Of a stretch of DNA of 64,000 nucleotides, positions 55,502 to 62,191 are shown one piece after another. The notes below the pieces were generated by a model, which saw nothing but the letters and a program-made list of their open reading frames with translations, was not told where the DNA came from and did no database searches. The stretch is from contig NC_019684.1 of assembly GCF_000316645.1 (NCBI RefSeq), positions 186,001 to 250,000 on the forward strand, given 5' to 3'. Both the position numbers and the translations under genes were made by a program. Each line of letters starts with the position of its first letter. Position 1 is the stretch's first letter. The DNA is from Nostoc sp. PCC 7524. Its GTDB lineage: Bacteria; Cyanobacteriota; Cyanobacteriia; Cyanobacteriales; Nostocaceae.

Positions 55502-56470
55502 ATGGGTACTACTGTTGTGGGTGAGACTGTGTTTATCAGCGTTGTTATACCAACATACAATCGCCAGCCAATTTTAGAAAAATGTCTGCGTGCTTTGGAA
55601 GTGCAGCAGATCAGTAATTCAAGTTGGGTGACTGATTATGAAGTTGTCTTAGTAGATGATGGTTCTACTGACGGTACATTAGATTGGTTAGCAGCACACA
55701 AAGATGAGTTTCCCCATGTGCGCTGGTTTGAACAAGACCATGCGGGGCCTGCTGCTGCGAGGAATTTGGGTGTAAAACAGGCGCTAGGGGACATCATTAT
55801 ATTTATAGATAGTGATTTAGTAGTTCTAGAAAATTTCCTGCAAGCTCATGTAGATGCGTTAATTGAGGGTAAGGAGAAACTAGGGAGCGATCGCTTCTTT
55901 ACCTACGGTGCAGTCATCAATACTTGCAACTTTGACAATCCCACCGCCGAACCCTATAAAATCACCGATTTTTCCGCCGCCTTCTTTGCCACTGGTAACG
56001 TCGCCATTCCCAAGCATTGGTTAGAAACAGCCGGGTTATTCGACACCAGTTTTCAACTTTATGGCTGGGAAGATTTAGAACTAGGTGTCAGGCTAAAAAA
56101 CTTAGGTTTAAAACTAATTAAATGTCCCGCCGCCGTTGGTTATCACTGGCATCCACCATTTAACTTAGAACAAATTCCCAACCTGATTGATAAAGAAATT
56201 CAACGGGGACGTATGGGTGTGTTGTTTTATCAAAAGCACCCTACATGGGAAGTGAAAATGATGATTCAAATGACTTGGTTACATCGTTTACTGTGGGGAA
56301 TTCTATCACTCAACGGCGCATTAAATGAACGAACCATGACCCCGTTGCTGCAATGGTTAATTAATTTAGGCAAGCCACAGCTAGCTTTAGAAGTTGCCCG
56401 GATTTTCCTCAACTGGTACAACGTCCAGGGTGTATATGAGGCTTACGCTCAATTGCGCGAGGCTTCATAG
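55502..56470 (+). CDS. Family-2 glycosyltransferase
   Basis: A 322-residue GT-A enzyme. FISVVIPTYNRQPILEKCL, VVLVDDGSTDGTLDWL, GPAAARNLGVKQALG and IIFIDSDLVVLENF contain the nucleotide-sugar and metal-binding residues. WEDLELGVRLKNLGLKL is typical of the acceptor-side motif. The acceptor is unknown; surface polysaccharide or protein glycosylation is likely. It ends about 200 bp before the ATPase/PIN pair and is probably a separate unit. Confidence 0.9.
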   Translation: MGTTVVGETVFISVVIPTYNRQPILEKCLRALEVQQISNSSWVTDYEVVLVDDGSTDGTLDWLAAHKDEFPHVRWFEQDHAGPAAARNLGVKQALGDIIIFIDSDLVVLENFLQAHVDALIEGKEKLGSDRFFTYGAVINTCNFDNPTAEPYKITDFSAAFFATGNVAIPKHWLETAGLFDTSFQLYGWEDLELGVRLKNLGLKLIKCPAAVGYHWHPPFNLEQIPNLIDKEIQRGRMGVLFYQKHPTWEVKMMIQMTWLHRLLWGILSLNGALNERTMTPLLQWLINLGKPQLALEVARIFLNWYNVQGVYEAYAQLREAS

Positions 56471-56528
56471 CAGAGTTGAGAAGTTGCCAGTTAATTCAGG
56501 CTGATTTTGTGAATAATTCAAGATAGAA

Positions 56529-56568
56529 GTAGATATTTTTGTATAGAAAATTATACAAAAATATCTAC
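56529..56568. other. 17-bp perfect inverted repeat upstream of the ATPase/PIN pair
   Basis: GTAGATATTTTTGTATA (56529-56545) and its exact reverse complement (56552-56568) are separated by 6 bases. It lies 58 bp after the glycosyltransferase stop codon and 105 bp before the ATPase start codon. It is AT-rich and has no T tail, so it is unlikely to be an ordinary terminator. Confidence 0.8.
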
Positions 56569-56673
56569 GTAAATTATCAATACTACATATGTAAAAACAA
56601 GTTTAGCTTGTTAAACATAATTAAATTAGAGACAGATAATTGAGATAATAAGATGAAATGAAAATGAAAAATC

Positions 56674-58044
56674 ATGAATCAAGCGAATTCAGCTAAAAAT
56701 CAAATTAGAGAAGCCACAGAAGGAATCACACAAATTTCAGTTAGCCGCTATAAGTCTATCTATGAAGAATGTAGTATTGCAGTACATCCATTAACGATTC
56801 TTGCAGGTGCTAATAGCTCTGGCAAATCAAGCATTATGCAGCCACTACTATTACTGAAACAAACTCTAGAAGCTACTTATGATCCAGGGCCTCTGCTACT
56901 GAATGGACCCAATGTTCAATTCACATCTACAAAACAGCTACTATCTAAATCTCCTGGGAAAGAACGTACTGATAGTTTTAGTATTCAAGTTAATTTATCT
57001 GAGGAAAATTATTTTAGAGACACATTTAAACAACAACCAAGAAAAGAAATTGAACTGATAGAGATGGCTTATAAATCCGAGCAAGAGCAAGTAATATTAA
57101 CGCCTTACATGAATCATGAAGATATTCTTAGGCTTTTTCCTCTAGACTTAAAAAATGTTTTACAAACATTAACAGAAGATATAAAATCTCAAACAGAATG
57201 GATTGTTGGTCGTAATCGATGTTTCTTAGATTTTAAATTATCTTGGAAATCTTCAAAAGATGATAAGTTAACGGTATCATCCTTTTTTTCTATTCGTCTT
57301 CTGAACACATTCCAAACACATATTCGGAAAATAATTCATGTTCCAGGACTGCGAGGAAACCCAGAACGTACTTATAAGACTACAGCTATAGGTCAAGAAT
57401 TTCCTGGAACTTTTGAAAATTATGTTGCTAGTGTAGTTAACAACTGGCAAATAACTAAAGATCCACATCTCCAAGAATTGGCGAATGCACTGGAAACTCT
57501 TGGTTTAACTTATGCAGTCGAAGCCAAAAAATTTGATGATACACAAGTTGAGTTGAGAGTAGGCCGTCTTCCCCACCGTTCCAAATCTAAAGCAAGTGAC
57601 ATGGTAAGTATTGCTGATGTTGGCTTTGGAGTTTCTCAAACTTTACCTGTTTTAGTCGCCTTACTTGTAGCAGAACCAGGACAATTAGTTTATCTTGAAC
57701 AACCGGAAATTCATTTACATCCTCGCGCTCAAGTTGCTATGGCAGAAATATTAGCTAATGCAGCAAAACGGGGTGTAAAAGTAGTTGTAGAAACACATAG
57801 TGATAAATTAATTTTAGCAATACAATCTTTAGTAGCTGAGGGTAATTTATCACCAGATTTAGTCAAATTACACTGGTTTACACGGCAAGAAGATGGTATA
57901 ACCAGAGTCAATAGTGCTGACTTAGATGAAACAGGTGCTTTTGGAGATTGGCCGGAAGATTTTGGCGATGTATCTCTACAATTGGAAAACCGCTATTTGA
58001 GTGCTGCGGAAGCTCGTTTAATGCAAGGTACGCATGGCGGATAA
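56674..58044 (+). CDS. AAA/ABC-type ATPase with DUF3696-like C-terminus
   Basis: A 456-residue RecF/SMC-like ATPase. Walker A is GANSSGKSS (45-53) after YKSI, an ABC signature-like segment is DVGFGVSQTLP (315-325), Walker B is LVYLEQPEIHLHP (338-350) and the H-loop is ETHSD with His375. The central region (about 65-300) is divergent. The end (DETGAFGDWPEDFGD, about 411-425) matches DUF3696. It overlaps the PIN-like gene by 11 bp. It lacks a TOPRIM domain, so it is not OLD or GajA. The call is of family only. The role in defence is an inference from its architecture and its partner. Confidence 0.85.
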   Translation: MNQANSAKNQIREATEGITQISVSRYKSIYEECSIAVHPLTILAGANSSGKSSIMQPLLLLKQTLEATYDPGPLLLNGPNVQFTSTKQLLSKSPGKERTDSFSIQVNLSEENYFRDTFKQQPRKEIELIEMAYKSEQEQVILTPYMNHEDILRLFPLDLKNVLQTLTEDIKSQTEWIVGRNRCFLDFKLSWKSSKDDKLTVSSFFSIRLLNTFQTHIRKIIHVPGLRGNPERTYKTTAIGQEFPGTFENYVASVVNNWQITKDPHLQELANALETLGLTYAVEAKKFDDTQVELRVGRLPHRSKSKASDMVSIADVGFGVSQTLPVLVALLVAEPGQLVYLEQPEIHLHPRAQVAMAEILANAAKRGVKVVVETHSDKLILAIQSLVAEGNLSPDLVKLHWFTRQEDGITRVNSADLDETGAFGDWPEDFGDVSLQLENRYLSAAEARLMQGTHGG

Positions 58045-58588
58045 AATAATAAGTCAACGTCTTGTCATTGATGCTTCTGTAGCACGTTCTGCTGGTGGGG
58101 AAGAGGCTATTTATCCAACATCGGTGCATTGTCGTGATTTTTTGAAAGCAGTGTTAGATATTTGTCATCAGGTGGTAATGACACCAGATATTAAAGAAGA
58201 ATGGGATAAGCATCAATCAAAATTTGCTCTAACTTGGCGTAGGCAAATGGTGGCTAAGAAAAAATTAAAATATTTAAATATATCAATTAATCAAGAGCTA
58301 TGGAATCAGATAGAAAGCATTGCTGTTAGTAATAAAGAATGTGCAGCCATGACTAAAGATTTACGGTTAATTGAAGCAGCATTAGCAACAGATAGCATTG
58401 TGATATCTTTAGATGACAATACTGCTAGAACACTGTTTAGTAAGGCTGCGGCTAAAATCGATGAGATCAAAAATATTGTTTGGGTAAATCCAGATAAAGT
58501 AGAGACAGAACAGCCGATCGCATGGTTAGAAAATGGCGCAGTAGCAGAAAGCGATCGTTTGTTAGGGAACTATAGGATTCCTATTTGA
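58034..58588 (+). CDS. PIN-like nuclease encoded with the ATPase
   Basis: A 184-residue protein with PIN-domain spacing of acidic residues: Asp13 in LVIDASVA, Glu55/Glu56 in DIKEEWDKH, Asp109 and Glu114 in TKDLRLIEAAL, and Asp127/Asp128 in ISLDDNTA. This fits the divergent PIN-fold (VapC-like) RNase active site, although the 184-residue length exceeds the usual 130-140. Its start codon lies inside the end of the ATPase gene, which indicates translational coupling. The C-terminal extension (residues 150-184) is of unknown use. No antitoxin-like small gene is present. Confidence 0.7.
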   Translation: MADKIISQRLVIDASVARSAGGEEAIYPTSVHCRDFLKAVLDICHQVVMTPDIKEEWDKHQSKFALTWRRQMVAKKKLKYLNISINQELWNQIESIAVSNKECAAMTKDLRLIEAALATDSIVISLDDNTARTLFSKAAAKIDEIKNIVWVNPDKVETEQPIAWLENGAVAESDRLLGNYRIPI

Positions 58589-58605
58589 TTTTTGTTGGCA
58601 TAGCC

Positions 58606-58652
58606 TGCGCTAGCGCATACAAAACTCAGTACACACAAAACTCAGTACACAT
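58606..58652. repeat. Palindrome and direct repeat after the PIN-like gene
   Basis: TGCGCTAGCGCA (58606-58617) is followed by two tandem copies of the 16-mer AAAACTCAGTACACAC (58621-58652, one mismatch at the last base). It is short, and its meaning is unclear. Confidence 0.55.
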
Positions 58653-58753
58653 TTTTCTTTCTTTCCTGCTCCCTGTCACCTGTTACCTGTTCCCTCTCTC
58701 TACGAGTGATTCAGAAATCAAAGCGGATTACTATATCAGAATCAAAAAATAGG

Positions 58754-58785
58754 TTGACAAAACAGCTTAATCCATGTGCTAACCT
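58754..58785 (+). promoter_or_regulatory. rpsB: Candidate rpsB promoter
   Basis: A perfect TTGACA (58754-58759) is followed by TAACCT at 58780, a 20-bp gap that is longer than ideal. It lies about 15 bp before the folded leader. Confidence 0.4.
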
Positions 58786-58799
58786 AGTAGAGTTGTCAA

Positions 58800-58870
58800 A
58801 ATTCCGCACATCTGGGAATTCGGGTGTTTCCCATTGGGGAAATACACCTGGATGGAGGTTTAACCCGAAT
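58800..58870 (+). promoter_or_regulatory. Structured leader in front of rpsB
   Basis: Complementary pairs are AATTCC (58800-58805) with GGAATT (58815-58820); ATTCGGG (58818-58824) with CCCGAAT (58864-58870); and TTTCCC (58827-58832) with GGGAAA (58837-58842). The first two share bases 58818-58820 and cannot form together. The second ends immediately before the AGGAG ribosome-binding site (58871-58875). Confidence 0.55.
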
Positions 58871-58886
58871 AGGAGTAACAGAATAT

Positions 58887-59678
58887 ATGCCAGTCGTTTC
58901 ATTGGCTCAAATGATGGAGTCAGGGGTTCACTTTGGGCATCAAACCCGCCGTTGGAACCCAAAAATGTCTCCTTACATTTACACCGCTCGCAATGGCGTA
59001 CATATCATTGACTTGGTGCAAACAGCCCAGTTGATGGAAGATGCTTATAGCTATATGCGATCGCAAGCGGAGCAAGGGAAAAAGTTTCTCTTTGTAGGTA
59101 CTAAGCGGCAAGCAGCAGGCATTATTGCTCAAGAAGCTGCCCGTTGCGGTTCTCACTATATTAATCAACGCTGGTTGGGTGGAATGCTCACCAACTGGGC
59201 AACCATCAAAACCAGAGTAGACCGCCTCAAAGACTTAGAACGTCGGGAAGAAAACGGCGCATTAGATTTATTGCCGAAAAAAGAAGCATCCATGCTGCGC
59301 CGTGAAATGGCAAAGCTGCAAAAATACTTGGGCGGCATTAAAACCATGCGGAAAGTTCCTGATGTGGTAGTGATCGTAGACCAACGTCGGGAATATAACG
59401 CAGTGCAAGAGTGCCAAAAACTGGCAATTCCAATCGTGTCTATGTTGGACACAAATTGCGACCCAGATGTAGTAGACATTCCCATTCCAGCTAATGACGA
59501 CGCAATCAGATCAATTAAACTGATAGTCGGTAAATTGGCGGATGCCATTTATGAAGGTCGTCACGGTCAGCTGGATGTAGAAGAGGACTACGAAGATTAC
59601 GAAGGCGCTGAGGAAGACTACGAATTCGACGAAAGTGATTACTCTGATTTGCAGTCTGACGACGAAGAAGAAGAATAA
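58887..59678 (+). CDS. rpsB: 30S ribosomal protein S2
   Basis: A 263-residue S2. The N-terminus [20 protein letters not shown] is followed by the family signature [19 protein letters not shown], and LGGMLTNW and [15 protein letters not shown] (with variants) follow. The ATG at 58887 is 11 bases after AGGAG. The C-terminal tail is strongly acidic ([16 protein letters not shown], then SDDEEEE). tsf follows 371 bp later, the usual bacterial order. Confidence 0.97.
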   Translation: MPVVSLAQMMESGVHFGHQTRRWNPKMSPYIYTARNGVHIIDLVQTAQLMEDAYSYMRSQAEQGKKFLFVGTKRQAAGIIAQEAARCGSHYINQRWLGGMLTNWATIKTRVDRLKDLERREENGALDLLPKKEASMLRREMAKLQKYLGGIKTMRKVPDVVVIVDQRREYNAVQECQKLAIPIVSMLDTNCDPDVVDIPIPANDDAIRSIKLIVGKLADAIYEGRHGQLDVEEDYEDYEGAEEDYEFDESDYSDLQSDDEEEE

Positions 59679-60049
59679 GCAAAATCCAGGATTAAGCATG
59701 AAGAAATCATGCTCACACTTCATACTTCATCTTTGGAAGTTTAAATTTCATCCCTTTTTCTTCCCCAGCCCTGAGTAAGATAGAAATACTCAACACTCTT
59801 GCGTAGTGCTGTTAGCGGAAGCGGGGCGTTGAGCAGCGTGCTGAGTCACAAGTGCTGAGTATGATCCCCAAAACATCAAGTTTGGAGAACTAAACAAGAA
59901 AAAATTGCTTGTTTCTCTATAAAAAACTGGGAGCCAAGAAAATAATTTTCCATTACTTCTAGTATTAATACTCAGCACTTAGCACTTTTGACTCAGCACT
60001 GTTTTGGTGAGCGATTAAAACTCAAGGTCAAGTTAGGAATTGAGGCAAC
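59679..60049. other. Spacer between rpsB and tsf
   Basis: It contains the 40-bp repeat copy at 59806-59846 and runs of CAGCACTTAGCACTTTTGAC near 59970-59995. No terminator with a clear T tract was seen, so rpsB and tsf may be cotranscribed. Confidence 0.5.
59806..59846 (+). repeat. Dispersed 40-bp repeat, copy B
   Basis: GTGCTGTTAGCGGAAGCGGG, then GCGTTGAGCAGCGTGCTGAGT, matching the copy at 27080-27118 with small indels. Confidence 0.75.
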
Positions 60050-60991
60050 ATGGCGGAAATATCTGCAAAACTCGTCCAAGAGCTACGCCAAAAAACTGGT
60101 GCGGGCATGATGGACTGTAAAAAAGCCCTGAAAGAAACCGAAGGCGATATCGAACAAGCGATAGATTGGCTACGCAAAAAAGGCATCGCTTCGGCGGGTA
60201 AAAAAAGCGATCGCATTGCGGCAGAAGGCCTAGTAGAAACCTACATTCAGCCAGATGGGAAAGTAGGCGTACTCATAGAAGTCAACTGCCAAACAGACTT
60301 TGTTGCCCGTAACGATGCTTTTAAAGCTCTAGTTAAGAGTCTAGCCCAGCAAGCAGCGACTGCTGATAGTGTTGAGTCTTTGCTGGCTCAACCTTACATT
60401 GAAAATAACAGCGTTACCGTAGATGAATTCATCAAGCAAAGCATTGCTGGTTTAGGTGAAAATATCCAGGTACGTCGCTTCGTCAACTTCGCTATCAAAG
60501 ATACACCAGGGGTAGTAGATAGCTACATTCATACTGGTGGTCGAGTTGGCGTGTTAGTTGAGGTGAATGCTAAATCGGAAACTGCTGCTGCTAACGAAGA
60601 ATTTCAAACATTGGCTCGGAATGCAGCTATGCAAGTTGCAGCTTGTCCCAATGTTGAGTATGTCAATGTAGAACAAATCCCTGCCGAAGTTGTCCAAAAA
60701 GAAAAAGACATCGAAATGGGCAAGGACGATTTGGCTAATAAACCAGAAAACATCAGAGAAAAAATCGTTCAGGGTCGGATTGACAAACGCCTGAAAGAAA
60801 TGACTTTGCTTGATCAGCCTTATATTCGCGATCAAAGTATTTCTGTGGAAGACTTGCTCAAGCAAGTTAAGGCTAAAGTCGGTGAAGACATTGAAGTACG
60901 TCAATTTGTGCGCTATATCCTAGGCGAAGGCATTGAAAAGCAAGAAAGCAACTTTGCTGAAGAAGTCGCCGCCCAAATGGGTCAGAAGTAG
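60050..60991 (+). CDS. tsf: Elongation factor Ts
   Basis: Nucleotide exchange factor for EF-Tu. The 313-residue protein opens [20 protein letters not shown], has the signature [15 protein letters not shown], a coiled-coil insertion, and [13 protein letters not shown] in the C-terminal domain. Cyanobacterial Ts is often short (about 220 residues); this one has the full length of the E. coli type with the C-terminal dimerisation region. A good terminator follows. Confidence 0.97.
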   Translation: MAEISAKLVQELRQKTGAGMMDCKKALKETEGDIEQAIDWLRKKGIASAGKKSDRIAAEGLVETYIQPDGKVGVLIEVNCQTDFVARNDAFKALVKSLAQQAATADSVESLLAQPYIENNSVTVDEFIKQSIAGLGENIQVRRFVNFAIKDTPGVVDSYIHTGGRVGVLVEVNAKSETAAANEEFQTLARNAAMQVAACPNVEYVNVEQIPAEVVQKEKDIEMGKDDLANKPENIREKIVQGRIDKRLKEMTLLDQPYIRDQSISVEDLLKQVKAKVGEDIEVRQFVRYILGEGIEKQESNFAEEVAAQMGQK

Positions 60992-61031
60992 TCTTAGTCA
61001 TTGGTGATGAGTGACTAATTGACTGTACTAG

Positions 61032-61069
61032 ATACAGGTCAAGCAAATAGCCTGACCTGTATTTTATTT
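61032..61069 (+). terminator. Terminator of tsf
   Basis: ATACAGGTCA (61032-61041) and TGACCTGTAT (61053-61062) form a perfect 10-bp stem followed by TTTATTTA. Confidence 0.85.
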
Positions 61070-61156
61070 AAAATTTAAAATATCGTGAATGATTATTTGT
61101 AAATAACCACGTACATTTGTACCATATAAGGTTCAGGTGGGTAAGTAAAGGAAAGT

Positions 61157-62113
61157 ATGGCCAGAGCAATTGAGCGAATTGAGCGGGATATTGCCGTGCT
61201 GCAAGAAGCGATCCAAGCGATCGCAACAGAACTCCAAGCAGCTTATGCTATTTATCTAACTAACTTGGGTCAAGCACTGCGAAAACAGTTAATTCTGGCA
61301 ACTTATCATCTGTGTACCCAAGGGTATCCCGATAACTTTTTGGAGTTGTCCTTAAATCAACGGCAACAATTACAACAAGGTATCCGTAAATTAGGTCAAC
61401 AAGCAGCTGAGATATTACTGACTCATCTTGTCAGCGAGGAAGAAGATGAGGGCGATGTAGCGTCAGCTTCCCGCAGGGTGGGGAATGGGGGAGATGAGGA
61501 AGATGTGGGAGATGGGGGAGATGAGGAAGATGGGGGTGATGGGGGAGATTTAGAGAAGATAGTGGCTTCTCAAATGTTAGGAGCAGAAGAAGTCATATCT
61601 GTTTTATTAGCCTCTACTGAAACCCTCAAAAATTCTGTGCCTCAATCTTATACCTTTGACAGTTCTAATCCCATACAACTAGCAAAATGGCAACAGTATT
61701 TAGAAGAAAAAATCCAAAGCACACTGAGGAAAGTTTCTCATGACGCTAATGTGGTGTTACAAAAAGCGGGAATCTTACCAAAAAAATTGCCACAACCCAT
61801 ATTAGATGCTGCTGCGGCTGCGTCGGAAGCTTCTGCTGAGATGATGCCAGGGCCGCCCAATCTCTTAAACTTAGTCATTGAGATTGAAAATGGGCAAGAT
61901 ACAGAAGAATCCAACCTCACCCAAATCATGACCATTAATTTACGGCTAGGGGAAATAGAGTTTGCTGACGCGACAGTTTCCGCCAATCGCAGGCAAATTC
62001 GCGACATCTTAGTGCAACTCAATAAACTAGGAAGAGAGTATCAAAAAAAGCAAAAAGAACACTCAATTGCTGAAGCCGAATCAGCATGGCGTGCCAGTTG
62101 GTATGAGGATTAG
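61157..62113 (+). CDS. Conserved cyanobacterial protein with repeat-derived linker
   Basis: A 318-residue protein of unknown function. Residues 1-95 are helical (IERIERDIAVLQEAIQAIAT, then TNLGQALRKQLILATYHLC). Residues about 97-132 are an unusual Asp/Glu/Gly linker encoded by nonamers of the dispersed repeat type (GATGAGGAA and relatives at 61447-61551). The C-terminal domain (about 150-318) is again helical, with PKKLPQPILDAAAAASEASA and a final coiled segment. No catalytic motif was seen. The stop at 62111 is 78 bp before recG. Confidence 0.75.
   Translation: MARAIERIERDIAVLQEAIQAIATELQAAYAIYLTNLGQALRKQLILATYHLCTQGYPDNFLELSLNQRQQLQQGIRKLGQQAAEILLTHLVSEEEDEGDVASASRRVGNGGDEEDVGDGGDEEDGGDGGDLEKIVASQMLGAEEVISVLLASTETLKNSVPQSYTFDSSNPIQLAKWQQYLEEKIQSTLRKVSHDANVVLQKAGILPKKLPQPILDAAAAASEASAEMMPGPPNLLNLVIEIENGQDTEESNLTQIMTINLRLGEIEFADATVSANRRQIRDILVQLNKLGREYQKKQKEHSIAEAESAWRASWYED
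61447..61551 (+). repeat. Repeat array within the coding sequence
   Basis: GATGTAGCGTCAGCTTCCCG, then CAGGGTGGGGAATGGG, is followed by GATGAGGAA and GATGGGGGA nonamers. These are modules otherwise found in spacers (8694, 18650 and 30110). The array stays in frame and encodes the acidic linker. Confidence 0.75.
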
Positions 62114-62133
62114 TCAGGAGTTATTAATTTTGA

Positions 62134-62175
62134 ATTTTGTAGGTTTGCCGTAGGGTATTTTGAATTTTGAATTCC
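62134..62175. repeat. TTTTGAATTTTGAATT-type tandem units upstream of recG
   Basis: TTTTGAATTTTG at 62132-62143 and 62157-62171 surround GTAGGTTTGCCGTAGGG, similar to units at 17650 and 30383. The spacer carries no strong promoter motif. Confidence 0.5.
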
Positions 62176-62191
62176 CCGCAGGGGTTGACTA

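Noticed and set aside
58034..58588. PIN-like gene as a simple VapC toxin
   Set aside because: It overlaps a large ATPase gene and has no VapB-like antitoxin. It is longer than VapC, so an ATPase-coupled role fits better.
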